64,000 nucleotides of DNA from Sphingobacteriales bacterium 46-32 (lineage in GTDB: Bacteria; Bacteroidota; Bacteroidia; Chitinophagales; Chitinophagaceae), in NCBI GenBank assembly GCA_001898485.1, contig MKTY01000007.1:1-64000 (forward strand). The letters run 5' to 3'. Below are positions 1 to 8,214 of this stretch, piece after piece (within the stretch, counting starts at the first letter, position 1; each line of letters begins with the position of its first letter). Position numbers and translations under genes: made by a program. The notes under the pieces are model-generated. The model had not been told where the DNA came from. It made no database searches and saw only the letters and a program-made list of their open reading frames with translations.

Positions 1-116
1 ATAAGCCGGTACACAACTGGAATCAAACTCTGGCTCAGTTATCGATTATTTTTGGAGAAAGATTGAAATTAAGTATTTAAGTAAATGAGATCTGACACAG
101 TTTATGTAATACTACC
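1..116. repeat. Dispersed 116-bp repeat, copy 1
   Basis: Nearly the same sequence occurs at 10092-10208, with about eight substitutions and one single-base indel. The second copy sits directly beside a decayed RAYT transposase fragment, so this is probably an end or flank of the same mobile family. No reading frame is evident here. Confidence 0.85.
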
Positions 117-162
117 CCTTTCGCCCTCTTTATCATTTTAGTATTCTTTGTATTTGATTCCC

Positions 163-337
163 TAATTAGCACATCAGCACATTAGCATATCAACACATCC
201 TCTCAGCACTCTTTGCTTAATGATTATTCATTAAGTCCGGTCGCCTCCCTGTTTTCAGGGGGGCTTTTCAGTTTGACGGGAAGATTTAACGAAGGGGAAA
301 AATGTGCTAATGTGCTAATATGCTGATGTGTTAATGA
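163..337. repeat. Inverted AGCAYATY octamer tracts
   Basis: Positions 166-201 are a run of 8-bp units of the form AGCAYATY (for example AGCACATC, AGCATATC). Positions 301-337 hold the reverse-complement form (GTGCTAAT, ATGCTGAT). The two tracts face each other around a hairpin at 243-264. The same octamer family recurs at 3402-3445, 7150-7203, 11139-11184 and 12436-12612. Confidence 0.8.
243..268 (+). terminator. Rho-independent terminator
   Basis: Nine-pair stem (243-251 with 256-264, one G-T wobble), a TTTT loop and a TTTT run after it. It probably ends a gene lying to the left of the window. Confidence 0.7.
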
Positions 338-441
338 TTAAGATCGCCTTAATTGAACTGCTATTTACCTCCTACCTTCCTCCTTCTGTATTCCTCTTAC
401 TCACCACTTATTACTTAAAACGTATAACCCTCCTTTTGCCT

Positions 442-449
442 TACTTTTG
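442..449 (+). promoter_or_regulatory. Bacteroidota -7 element
   Basis: TACTTTTG matches TAnnTTTG, 21 bases before the ATG at 471. No clear TTG -33 element is visible. It supports placing the downstream start at 471 rather than at the in-frame TTG at 447, which lies inside this element. Confidence 0.55.
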
Positions 450-470
450 CAGCATCAACAACCTTGCTAT

Positions 471-1829
471 ATGGATATCAAAAACAACATATTAGAGACA
501 ATAGGAAATACGCCGCTCATTCGCCTCAATAAAGTTGCACGCGAGCTGCCGGCTACCGTACTGGCCAAAGTGGATTATTTCAATCCCGGCAATTCTATCA
601 AAGACCGGATGGCCCTCAAAATGGTGGAAGTGGCCGAGCAGGAAGGCAAACTTAAACCCGGTGGCACCATCATAGAATGTACCAGCGGTAATACCGGTAT
701 GGGCCTGGCCCTGGCTGCGGTAGTTAAGGGGTATAAATCCATTTTTGTAACCACCGATAAACAATCGAAGGAAAAAGCAGATATCCTGAAAGCTGTGGGC
801 GCCGAAGTAATCGTATGCCCCACAAATGTGATGCCCGATGACCCACGCAGCTATTACAGTGTGGCTAAACGCCTGGCAAAGGAAATTCCCAACAGCTATC
901 ATATGAACCAGTATGATAACCTGGCCAACCGGCTGGCTCATTACGAAACCACCGGCCCGGAGATATGGCGTCAAACAGACGGAAAGATCACTCACCTGGT
1001 ATGCACGGCAGGTACGGGGGGTACGGTAACCGGTACAGCCATGTATCTGAAAGAAAAGAATCCGGATATTCAGATATGGGCCATTGATGTTTACGGCAGC
1101 CTGCTCACTAAATATTTTAATACCGGTGAAATAGATATGAATGAAGTGCATCCTTATATCAGCGAAGGCTTCGGCGAAGATTTTGTACCCGAGAACTATG
1201 ATATGAGTGTAATAGATCATTTTGAGCAGGTGACAGACCGCGATGGAGCCATAATGGCCCGCCGCCTGGCACGTGAAGAAGGATTGTTTTGCGGATACAG
1301 TGCCGGAAGCTGCTTCCAGGGATTACTGCAGCTCAAAGACCGGTTAAAAAAAGATGATCTCGTTGTTTGCATTTTTCATGATCATGGCAGCCGCTATGTA
1401 GGCAAAATCTATAATGATCAGTGGATGATAGAGCGTGGCTTCCTGGATGTAAAGACCTTTAAAGATGTGGTTAGTGCACGCGGAGCCAAACGGCTTATTA
1501 CGGTAGAGTCCACACAAACCGTAGCCGAAGCCGTGGATCTGATGAAGAAATATGATATCGAACAGATTCCGGTGATGCAGCAAGGTGAATTGTCGGGCAC
1601 CATCAGCGAAAGCGGTCTCTTCCAGAAGATATTCGATAATCCTGCTATAAAAAATACAGCAGTCGGCGATGTCATAGAACCCCGCCTGCCACTGGTAGCC
1701 TTCGATACCCCGGTTGAAAAGCTCAGCACACTTATCAGCAGAGAGAATGGCGCAGTTTTGGCAAAGGATGAAGCTGGCAATTATCATATCATCACCAAGT
1801 ATGATGTACTGCAGGCATTGGGCCAGTAA
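471..1829 (+). CDS. Cystathionine beta-synthase-like PLP enzyme with CBS domains
   Basis: 452-aa PLP-dependent enzyme of the cysteine synthase/cystathionine beta-synthase family, expected to act in the cytoplasm in cysteine and homocysteine metabolism. The N-terminal fold-II core carries NPGNSIKDR with the likely Schiff-base lysine K44, a TSGNTG substrate/PLP loop and a glycine-rich TAGTGGT phosphate loop. The C-terminal 120 residues or so look like a pair of CBS domains, as in cystathionine beta-synthase, rather than the shorter cysteine synthase. ATG at 471 is preferred over an upstream TTG because the -7 promoter element overlaps that TTG. The gene stands alone, with repeats upstream and a hairpin downstream. 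Exact substrate (serine versus O-acetylserine) cannot be settled from sequence. Confidence 0.88.
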   Translation: MDIKNNILETIGNTPLIRLNKVARELPATVLAKVDYFNPGNSIKDRMALKMVEVAEQEGKLKPGGTIIECTSGNTGMGLALAAVVKGYKSIFVTTDKQSKEKADILKAVGAEVIVCPTNVMPDDPRSYYSVAKRLAKEIPNSYHMNQYDNLANRLAHYETTGPEIWRQTDGKITHLVCTAGTGGTVTGTAMYLKEKNPDIQIWAIDVYGSLLTKYFNTGEIDMNEVHPYISEGFGEDFVPENYDMSVIDHFEQVTDRDGAIMARRLAREEGLFCGYSAGSCFQGLLQLKDRLKKDDLVVCIFHDHGSRYVGKIYNDQWMIERGFLDVKTFKDVVSARGAKRLITVESTQTVAEAVDLMKKYDIEQIPVMQQGELSGTISESGLFQKIFDNPAIKNTAVGDVIEPRLPLVAFDTPVEKLSTLISRENGAVLAKDEAGNYHIITKYDVLQALGQ

Positions 1830-1977
1830 CAGCACACAATAAAGCGGAAACACCTATCTGCAGCAGGTATAAAACGTCTGTATAAGCAGGTATTCGTATT
1901 TCTACGATTTATTTCTGCGCTATAAACGCAAAAAACACGCGCCGGTTTACGATAAAAACACGGAAATACTGCGAAAA

Positions 1978-2003
1978 AAAATAGAGCAATTTTGCTCTAT
2001 TTT
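1978..2003. terminator. Bidirectional terminator-like hairpin
   Basis: Perfect 12-bp inverted repeat (AAAATAGAGCAA at 1978-1989, complement at 1992-2003) with A-rich and T-rich flanks. It lies 149 bases after the CBS-like gene and just before a promoter for the next leader. The 1830-1977 stretch shows nothing else. Confidence 0.6.
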
Positions 2004-2028
2004 GTTAACGGTCTACCAATTATTTTTG
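2001..2028 (+). promoter_or_regulatory. Candidate promoter of long leader
   Basis: TTTG at 2001-2004 and TATTTTTG (TAnnTTTG) at 2021-2028, with a 16-base spacer. It would start a transcript near 2035, which then runs through the motif array at 2124-2361. Confidence 0.5.
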
Positions 2029-2123
2029 TGTCAGAAGTTGATTGATTACTACATCAATCGTTGACATTCGAATCCAATCCTTGTAAATCCGAACAAACCG
2101 TCCAATAACCTATTAGAGAACCA

Positions 2124-2361
2124 AATCCTTCGAAAAACCAAACCGAATCACGATCGGAAAATCCAGTATCAGTCAACTTCTTCTTTTTTAAGAAGCCTAT
2201 TTGAAAAACCGTCCCGTTTAATATCCGAATCCTTTAGAAAACCCGACCATGACCTATTGAAAAACCAAAACAGGGAAATCCAAATCCGAAAAAACCAAAT
2301 TCATCCAATCCATTTCCTTGAAGAACTCCGAAAAGTCACCGTGTCCAAATCCATGAAAAGT
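2124..2361 (+). repeat. Degenerate leader motif array 1
   Basis: At least five good and two weaker copies of a motif close to AATCCTTTGAAAAACC start at 2124, 2196, 2228, 2253, 2283, 2314 and 2349, mostly 25-35 bases apart. The stretch is poor in G and rich in A and C, with no long ORF. The same motif family occurs on the minus strand at 13749-13927. It lies in the 5' leader of the BtuF-like gene or in a separate non-coding RNA. Confidence 0.65.
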
Positions 2362-2377
2362 ATTTAAGTCCGGAACC

Positions 2378-2423
2378 CCTCCTGCTAACATGTACCTCCC
2401 CTGGAGAGCCCGTTAGCAGGAGG
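2378..2423 (+). other. 12-bp perfect stem hairpin
   Basis: CCTCCTGCTAAC (2378-2389) and its exact complement (2412-2423) enclose a 22-base loop. A pyrimidine-rich tract follows at about 2438-2480, so it could be the 3' end of a non-coding RNA or a leader structure. No conserved cobalamin riboswitch core was seen, although the next gene resembles a B12-binding protein. Confidence 0.55.
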
Positions 2424-2518
2424 CGCGGTGATCTCGCAGTCTCATTCTCTTTTCTTTTTACTTTCTTTCCTTTTACTGCCTAACTTGCACTACCGCTATT
2501 TTATAGTCGGTTTTTTTT

Positions 2519-3313
2519 ATGCCTTTTTTTACCGATCAGACCGGTCGCTACATACAATTGCAGGCTCCAGCCCGTCGCATTGTATCGCTGGTGCCATCAC
2601 TCACCAATACCCTGCATCAACTGGGACTGGAAGATGAAGTGGTAGGCATCACCCGGTTTTGTGTGCATCCCGATAACTGGTACCGAACAAAAACCCGCAT
2701 TGGCGGCACTAAAGATGTACATATTGACCAGGTATTACAACTACAGCCAGACCTCGTACTTGCCAATAAGGAAGAAAATGTAAAAGAACAAATAGATACC
2801 CTGAATCTGCAGGTGCCTGTATGGACCAGCGATATCAGTAATATGGCTGATACGGTTCATATGATTCATGCCCTGGGACAACTTACCGGCAAAACAGCCG
2901 AAGCCATGCAGCTGGTATCGCGCATAGAAACCGCATTCGCTTCTTTACCTGCCCCTATCCGCCGTTACCGCAGTCTGTATCTCATCTGGCGTAATCCTTA
3001 TATGGCAGCCGGAGGTGATACATTTATACACCAGATGCTGCAGGCAGGCGGGTTTGACAATGTACTGGTCGATGAGACACGTTATCCATCGCTCAGCAGC
3101 GAACAAATACAGGAATTGCAGCCAGATTTGCTTTTTCTCTCCTCCGAGCCCTACCCTTTTAAAGCTATTCACGCCGAAGAACTGCAGCAGCTACTGCCAC
3201 AAACATGTATCCTTTTCGTCAATGGCGAAGTCTTTAGCTGGTATGGGGCGTCATTGCTGCATACACCGGACTATCTGATGCAATTGCAAAAGGATGTAAT
3301 AAGTTTTAAGTAA
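2519..3313 (+). CDS. BtuF-like helical-backbone metal receptor protein
   Basis: 264-aa protein of the periplasmic-binding family that binds cobalamin or iron chelates (BtuF/FecB type). The N-terminus has the family signature RIVSLVPSLTNTLHQLGL, then VVGITRFCVHP, and TKDVHIDQVLQLQPDLVLANKEEN, typical of the first lobe; the second lobe starts near residue 140. There is no signal peptide or lipobox, which is common for this Bacteroidota subfamily but odd for a transport receptor; it may be cytoplasmic. No permease or ATPase gene is adjacent. ATG at 2519 follows a T-rich stretch. The long upstream leader (2035-2518) is unusual and may regulate it. Ligand not identifiable from sequence. Confidence 0.75.
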   Translation: MPFFTDQTGRYIQLQAPARRIVSLVPSLTNTLHQLGLEDEVVGITRFCVHPDNWYRTKTRIGGTKDVHIDQVLQLQPDLVLANKEENVKEQIDTLNLQVPVWTSDISNMADTVHMIHALGQLTGKTAEAMQLVSRIETAFASLPAPIRRYRSLYLIWRNPYMAAGGDTFIHQMLQAGGFDNVLVDETRYPSLSSEQIQELQPDLLFLSSEPYPFKAIHAEELQQLLPQTCILFVNGEVFSWYGASLLHTPDYLMQLQKDVISFK

Positions 3314-3401
3314 TAAGTGGTAAGTAAGGAAGATGGCTGAAGCCGGAAGGTAACGGATATCAAATTCCAGAAAACATTAGCATACTGGTACATTTTCCCG
3401 C

Positions 3402-3445
3402 CAGTTCCATTAGCACATCAGCATATCAGCACACCAGCACATTAA
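3402..3445 (+). repeat. AGCAYATY octamer tract
   Basis: Units ATTAGCACATC, AGCATATC, AGCACACC and AGCACATT, ending 16 bases before the next start codon. The orientation matches the tracts upstream of the genes at 12383 (minus) and 12640 (plus). Confidence 0.75.
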
Positions 3446-3461
3446 TTCCGTAACTTCCATC

Positions 3462-4559
3462 ATGGACTCCCTGCAACCTGCTGATCCCAACGAAAGCGGC
3501 AAGCCTTCGCAACGCAAACCGATGTATCCCATACAAAGCGGCCTGCGTCAGTATCTCCGCCATCATGGACGCGAGGTAAAACTGCCGGTATCTTATAAAG
3601 ACCTGCTGCACTACACCTATTCGGTCCCTATATGTGACAAGGAAGGCAGGGATACCCTCTGGGAAAAAACGATCTACGACAAACGTGACTGGGATTACAT
3701 CCGTGAAGGACTGGTGAAAATTTATGCCATCCTCAAAACCGAAGGTGACTTTAGTTTTACCAGCCATCTCGATGTGGCCCGTATCGATTATTGCAGCTTT
3801 GGCAACTCCCACCCTTTCCGCATCCGTATCGTCAATAAATACAACGACAACTACGATCATTATTATATAAAAGTGGCCGATGCCTCCCGTATCTATGGAT
3901 TGGAACTGGAGCATATTCTCTCTCCTAACCGTATCACTTTTTTTACAGACGAGGGCACACTGGTAGAGGAACATATCCCCGGTGTACCCGGCGATGTTTT
4001 TATCACAGAATATTTAGCTGATCCGCGTACGAACCGCATCAGGCTGGCAAAGGAATTTGTAAAATTCAATGAACGCTGCTTTGTGCGCCTGCTGGGCGAT
4101 ATGCGCAGTTATAATTTTGTTGTCGATATCACCCCCGACATTGAAGATTACCAGTATCGCATCAGAGCTATTGATTTTGACCAGCAGAGTTATGAAGGAA
4201 GAAAAAACTTTTACCGTCCCCAGTTTTTTAAAGAGAATAATGCCTTTGTAGCATTATGTCTGCAGCACCTCAATCAGGAATCTATTTCACAATACCAGGC
4301 CGAAGAAAGAACACTTATTACATTCCGGCTGGCCAGCTCGCGATATCGTATCAAAGAGTTGCTCGATATCATGACACGCGAGCAGATATCTCCCCCAGAA
4401 AAAGTCATGCAGCTGAAAGAAGAACTTAATCTGCATTTTCATACTTCTATTTTCAGCCGATGCCAGTCGATGGGACAGGTCGTAAAACGGCAACTCAAAC
4501 ATACACTACAGAAAAACCTGCTGCTGGTACAGCGCAATCTCGGAAAAACGAACGATTGA
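3462..4559 (+). CDS. Conserved protein, possible kinase-like fold
   Basis: 365-aa cytoplasmic protein without signal peptide or membrane segments; I do not recognise a named family. Around residues 205-245 it has FVRLLGDMRSYNFVVD followed by IRAIDFDQQSYEG. This spacing resembles the catalytic loop (G-D-x-R-x-x-N) and the metal-binding D-F-D of protein-kinase-like and aminoglycoside-phosphotransferase enzymes, so a kinase-type fold is plausible but unproven. The C-terminal 90 residues are helical and basic. Start ATG at 3462 sits just after an octamer repeat. The downstream neighbour is aldolase, 250 bases away, so co-transcription is uncertain. Confidence 0.6.
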   Translation: MDSLQPADPNESGKPSQRKPMYPIQSGLRQYLRHHGREVKLPVSYKDLLHYTYSVPICDKEGRDTLWEKTIYDKRDWDYIREGLVKIYAILKTEGDFSFTSHLDVARIDYCSFGNSHPFRIRIVNKYNDNYDHYYIKVADASRIYGLELEHILSPNRITFFTDEGTLVEEHIPGVPGDVFITEYLADPRTNRIRLAKEFVKFNERCFVRLLGDMRSYNFVVDITPDIEDYQYRIRAIDFDQQSYEGRKNFYRPQFFKENNAFVALCLQHLNQESISQYQAEERTLITFRLASSRYRIKELLDIMTREQISPPEKVMQLKEELNLHFHTSIFSRCQSMGQVVKRQLKHTLQKNLLLVQRNLGKTND

Positions 4560-4809
4560 TCGGCCTCAATAGCGGTTTTGCTTAGTGGAAATAACTTATA
4601 TTAGCGCTCTTTTTAACGATTGCCTGCCTGAGAATACTGGTAGTAGCTCTGTTTTTTTGGATAGTAGCCGCTGTGGTCAGCAATAAACAAGACGGAAAAA
4701 TAACACTCCTCTGCTGCGTTTATACTGTATTCCCGCCTCACTGTTCAATAAGGATTCACTACCAGATCAATTGAATCAATTTCTATCATTAAAAGAACAA
4801 CTGCCTTAC

Positions 4810-5880
4810 ATGAAAAAGTACAAAGCCGGGGTGCTGTTTGGTGAAGAATTAGAAGCGCTCTACCAGGATGCAAAAAACAATCAGTTTGCTTTACCTGCCG
4901 TAAACACAATTGGTACCAATACCATCAATGCCACACTGGAAGCTGCTGCACGGGTCAACTCGCCGGTGATTATCCAGTTTTCGAACGGTGGCGCACAGTT
5001 CATTGCCGGAAAGGGCATGCCCAACGATCAGCTTCAGGCCAACATAGCGGGTGGTATTTCAGGCGCCCTGCATGTGCACAACGTAGCCAAATACTATGGC
5101 GTTCCCGTAGTACTCCATACCGATCATGCCGCACACAAATGGTTGCCCTGGATCAGCGGGTTACTGGATGCCGGTGAGCAGTTTTTCAAAGAAAAAAAGC
5201 AACCGCTTTTCAGTTCACATATGCTTGACCTGAGTGAAGAACCCATTCAGGAAAACATCAGCACTTCAGTAACCTATTACAAAAGAATGGCTCCACTCGG
5301 CATGAGCATTGAAATAGAACTGGGTGTCACGGGTGGTGAAGAAGATGGTGTAGACAACAGCGATGTAGAAAATTCAAAACTCTATACACAGCCCGAAGAT
5401 GTGGCTTACGCCTACAAAGAGCTGGGTCAGGTAGGCCGTTTATTCACCGTAGCTGCTGCTTTCGGTAACGTACACGGCGTATACAAACCCGGCAATGTGG
5501 AATTGCGTCCCGTCATCCTGCACAACAGCCAGGAGTACATTGCACGCGAATTCAATACAGCTGATAAAAAACCGGTTTACTTCGTATTTCATGGCGGCAG
5601 CGGCTCTCCGCAACACCAGATCCGTGAAGCAATCGGTTATGGTGCCATCAAAATGAATATTGACACCGATCTGCAATGGGCTTTCTGGGAAGGTGTCCTG
5701 GAAAACTATAAGAAAAATGAAGCTTACCTGCAGGGCCAACTCGGCAATCCTGAAGGAGAAGATAAGCCCAACAAAAAATACTACGACCCACGCGTATGGC
5801 TGCGTAAAGGTGAAGAAACCTTTATCAAACGTCTCGAAACAGCATTTGAAGACCTGAACTGTATTAACAGGAACAGCTAA
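4810..5880 (+). CDS. fbaA: Class II fructose-bisphosphate aldolase
   Basis: 356-aa zinc aldolase that splits fructose 1,6-bisphosphate into glyceraldehyde-3-phosphate and dihydroxyacetone phosphate in glycolysis, and works in reverse in gluconeogenesis. It contains FALPAVNTIGTNTINA, the zinc-binding VVLHTDHAAH, EIELGVTGGEEDG, and VFHGGSGS near the end, all hallmarks of the class II-A type; length matches the E. coli enzyme (about 359 aa). ATG at 4810 is preferred over an in-frame TTG at 4771, because MKKYKAGVLFGEEL aligns with the usual N-terminus. A strong terminator follows at 5911 and a class I aldolase gene comes next. Confidence 0.95.
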   Translation: MKKYKAGVLFGEELEALYQDAKNNQFALPAVNTIGTNTINATLEAAARVNSPVIIQFSNGGAQFIAGKGMPNDQLQANIAGGISGALHVHNVAKYYGVPVVLHTDHAAHKWLPWISGLLDAGEQFFKEKKQPLFSSHMLDLSEEPIQENISTSVTYYKRMAPLGMSIEIELGVTGGEEDGVDNSDVENSKLYTQPEDVAYAYKELGQVGRLFTVAAAFGNVHGVYKPGNVELRPVILHNSQEYIAREFNTADKKPVYFVFHGGSGSPQHQIREAIGYGAIKMNIDTDLQWAFWEGVLENYKKNEAYLQGQLGNPEGEDKPNKKYYDPRVWLRKGEETFIKRLETAFEDLNCINRNS

Positions 5881-5910
5881 AAGTTTAAGGGTATAAAGGT
5901 ATAAAGGTAT

Positions 5911-5955
5911 AAAGGGTTTAAAGGGCTGCATATGCTCTTTAAACCTTTTTTTTAT
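5911..5955 (+). terminator. Terminator after class II aldolase
   Basis: A long stem (5911-5926 with 5934-5949, including wobble pairs, core GGTTTAAAG) with a 7-base loop and a T-run. Short direct repeats (three GTATAAAG units before it, two TTTAAACTCTTTATAC units after it) surround it. Confidence 0.75.
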
Positions 5956-6029
5956 ACCCATATCTCTTTAAACTCTTTATACGATTTAAACTCTTTATAC
6001 TTTAGCCCTTTTCCTTCCACCTTTTCTTC

Positions 6030-6037
6030 TATCTTTG
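6030..6037 (+). promoter_or_regulatory. Bacteroidota -7 element before class I aldolase
   Basis: TATCTTTG matches TAnnTTTG, 37 bases before the ATG at 6074. No TTG -33 box is obvious. Together with the terminator at 5911 it suggests the two aldolase genes are transcribed separately. Confidence 0.5.
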
Positions 6038-6073
6038 CCTAACAACTGTTAGCTAAAATTTAAACCCTGTCAT

Positions 6074-7147
6074 ATGTCTACCCCTGCCATTCACCAATTA
6101 TTAGGCGATAAAGCAGCTTATTTGCTGGAGCATACATCGACCACAATCCGGAAAGAACAACTACACCTGCCCGGGCCGGATTTCCTGGAACGCATCTGGC
6201 TCCCCTCCGATCGTAATCCGCAGGTATTGCGTAATCTTCAGTCCATGTATGACCATGGCCGGCTGGGAGGCACGGGGTATCTCAGTATACTGCCGGTAGA
6301 CCAGGGTATCGAACACAGCGCGGGAGCATCATTTGCAAAAAATCCCATTTATTTTGACCCGGAAAACATCGTGAAACTGGCCATCGAAGGCGGTTGTAAT
6401 GCAGTTGCCACCACCTTTGGCGGATTGGGAATGCTGAGCCGGAAGTACGCGCATCGCATACCTTTTATTGTAAAAGTCAATCAGAACGAATTTCTGACCT
6501 ACCCCAATAAATTTGATCAGATCATGTTTGCCAGCATTAAAGCCAGCTGGAATCTTGGTGCCGCTGCTGTTGGCGCTACCATATATTTTGGTAGTGATGA
6601 AGCCACGCGTCAGATACAGGAAGTGAGCAAGGCTTTTGAAATGGCACATGAGCTGGGTATGGCCACCATACTCTGGTGTTATCTGCGCAACCCCGCCTTC
6701 AAAAAAGATGGCGTGGATTATCATCTTTCTGCCGACCTGAGCGGCCAGGCCAATCACCTGGGTGTAACGATAGAAGCCGATATCATCAAACAGAAACTGC
6801 CCGAAAACAATGGCGGATACAATGCACTCAACACAAAAGAATCTGCCTACGGCAAAAATGATAAACGCATTTATACCGAACTCACCTCTGACCACCCAAT
6901 CGATCTGTGCCGCTATCAGGTAGCCAACTGCTATATGGGACGCGCGGGACTCATCAATTCAGGGGGTGCTTCTTCGGGCGAAAGTGATCTGGCCGAAGCT
7001 GTAACCACAGCCGTAGTCAATAAACGCGCCGGCGGCATGGGCCTCATCAGCGGGCGCAAAGCCTTTCAGCGCCCCATGCAGGAAGGCGTGCAGATTCTGA
7101 ATGCGATACAGGATGTGTATCTGGATAAGACGATAACAATCGCGTAG
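6074..7147 (+). CDS. fbaB: Class I fructose-bisphosphate aldolase, DhnA/FbaB type
   Basis: 357-aa Schiff-base aldolase of the archaeal/bacterial DhnA family (E. coli FbaB about 350 aa), catalysing the same cleavage as the zinc enzyme encoded just upstream but without metal. The motif [15 protein letters not shown] near residue 75, [10 protein letters not shown], and the TIM-barrel strand TILWCYLRN are visible. The C-terminal [14 protein letters not shown] phosphate-binding segment and [12 protein letters not shown] are typical. The gene has its own -7 element. Having both aldolase classes adjacent suggests different metal or carbon conditions for each. An octamer repeat tract starts right after the stop codon. 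Confidence 0.93.
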   Translation: MSTPAIHQLLGDKAAYLLEHTSTTIRKEQLHLPGPDFLERIWLPSDRNPQVLRNLQSMYDHGRLGGTGYLSILPVDQGIEHSAGASFAKNPIYFDPENIVKLAIEGGCNAVATTFGGLGMLSRKYAHRIPFIVKVNQNEFLTYPNKFDQIMFASIKASWNLGAAAVGATIYFGSDEATRQIQEVSKAFEMAHELGMATILWCYLRNPAFKKDGVDYHLSADLSGQANHLGVTIEADIIKQKLPENNGGYNALNTKESAYGKNDKRIYTELTSDHPIDLCRYQVANCYMGRAGLINSGGASSGESDLAEAVTTAVVNKRAGGMGLISGRKAFQRPMQEGVQILNAIQDVYLDKTITIA

Positions 7148-7149
7148 GA

Positions 7150-7203
7150 AGATGTGCTAGTGCGTTGATGTGCGAGTGTGCTGATTTGCTGATTTGCTGA
7201 TGA
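7150..7203 (+). repeat. Octamer tract, GTGCTGAT orientation
   Basis: Degenerate run of GTGCTGAT/TTGCTGAT units immediately after the aldolase stop codon, in the orientation opposite to the tracts found in front of genes. Confidence 0.65.
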
Positions 7204-7570
7204 TATATAGAGCTTCTGCAATGAAAAAATGCAATAGTCAGGGATTGATCTTACAGGCAGAAAACTCTTTTAATTAATTAGAACTTATCTCAAAAGTACA
7301 TTTTGATGTGAATAGTTGATAAATAGTTCTTTGAATCAAGGAAAGGGAAAGCAAAACTTGTGTTATGGATTTAACCGTGACACAATGGGCAGAATCCTTC
7401 CGGTTATTAAAAAGCATGTTCTCGCCTTTCAACGAATGTGATATACATTAGATAAAATAAAAATTCTTTTTTTTCATAAGATTATTTTAATAACTCTACA
7501 GGCAAAGGAAGTTAAACAGCTGATTGATCGGAAAGACTGGGAAAAAGCGGCAGTTCTGCTACCAGTGGAG
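7204..7570. other. AT-rich intergenic stretch with possible gene scraps
   Basis: No convincing gene. A plus-strand frame at 7498-7588 reads QAKEVKQLIDRKDWEKAAVLLPVE with no proper start, and a 28-codon frame starts at 7364; both look like scraps of lost genes. The region marks the left edge of the AT-rich accessory patch. Confidence 0.35.
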
Positions 7571-8098
7571 TCACCGGTCAAACTTTGATTGTCGTAATAT
7601 CTCCAGCTGTTCCTTAATATGCTTTCGAATAACAGGATTGTCCGATTCACCCAATAAATCAATTTTTCTTCTCGAGTTTACCGAATTTATTTCACCCAAT
7701 GTAAAAATACATCTGCGGGCAAGGGCAAAAGTATCGTCATAGGAAAGATAATCCAACTTCAGTAAAGCCGTTTCGTACAGCGTTTCAATAACGACTGGAA
7801 CATCTAAAACGGGAAGTGCTCCGACAAGGCCCTCATGGCTAAAATGCCACTGTTCTTTTAAGAATTGACAAATCAAATGATAAAATTGATCCCAGGAAAA
7901 AATACTCAGATCAAAAACAGTCAAATCAAGAGCCTGTTCTAAAGAATCTGCATCTTTAGTGTCATAGATATTTTTCAAAACAGAATAGATATACTCCCGA
8001 TTATTAATTAACGGAACCGGATACTGCTTCAAAAACTCTTCCTTGGTTATTCTTCTAAAAAGAAGATCATCGAAAAGTTGTCGTTCCTCTTCATTCAT
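7571..8098 (-). CDS. Immunity-like helical repeat protein
   Basis: 175-aa acidic, soluble, mostly helical protein. The C-terminal half reads WHFSHEGLVGALPVLDVPVVIETLYETALLKLDY followed, after a short gap, by an ALARRCIFTLGEI segment and a last helix pair. This pattern, with a conserved WH-x-x-HE and HEAT-like helices, resembles immunity proteins of polymorphic toxin systems (Imm30-like is my best guess). No toxin gene is next to it, so it would be an orphan immunity gene protecting against toxins of rival strains. The ATG at 8098 is preferred over an upstream TTG at 8116. Base composition is clearly AT-richer than the aldolase region, which suggests transfer. A palindromic repeat lies just upstream. 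Confidence 0.55.
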   Translation of the reverse strand: MNEEERQLFDDLLFRRITKEEFLKQYPVPLINNREYIYSVLKNIYDTKDADSLEQALDLTVFDLSIFSWDQFYHLICQFLKEQWHFSHEGLVGALPVLDVPVVIETLYETALLKLDYLSYDDTFALARRCIFTLGEINSVNSRRKIDLLGESDNPVIRKHIKEQLEILRQSKFDR

Positions 8099-8121
8099 AT
8101 TTTTCTTTTTATGCAATTACT

Positions 8122-8157
8122 TTATGTTTAGCTACAAGCTAAGCATAACAATAAAAA
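8122..8157. repeat. Palindromic repeat copy 1
   Basis: Hairpin TTATGTTTAGCT / ACA / AGCTAAGCATAA (arms 8122-8133 and 8137-8148) followed by CAATAAAA. A near-identical copy lies at 9268-9302. The two copies differ by changes that keep G-C or G-T pairing, so the folded form seems to be under selection. A short match to the RAYT C-terminus (TACCACGAAGAACAG) follows at 8171. Confidence 0.75.
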
Positions 8158-8214
8158 AAAGGTTATTTTATACCACGAAGAACAGCGCTAATAGAGCCCA
8201 ACAACGAAAACCAA

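Noticed and set aside
447-470. TTG start for the CBS-like gene
   Set aside because: The TTG is part of the -7 promoter element; ATG at 471 gives the normal N-terminus.
2035-2518. Cobalamin riboswitch before the BtuF-like gene
   Set aside because: No B12-box or conserved core was found; the leader is a degenerate motif array plus a simple hairpin.
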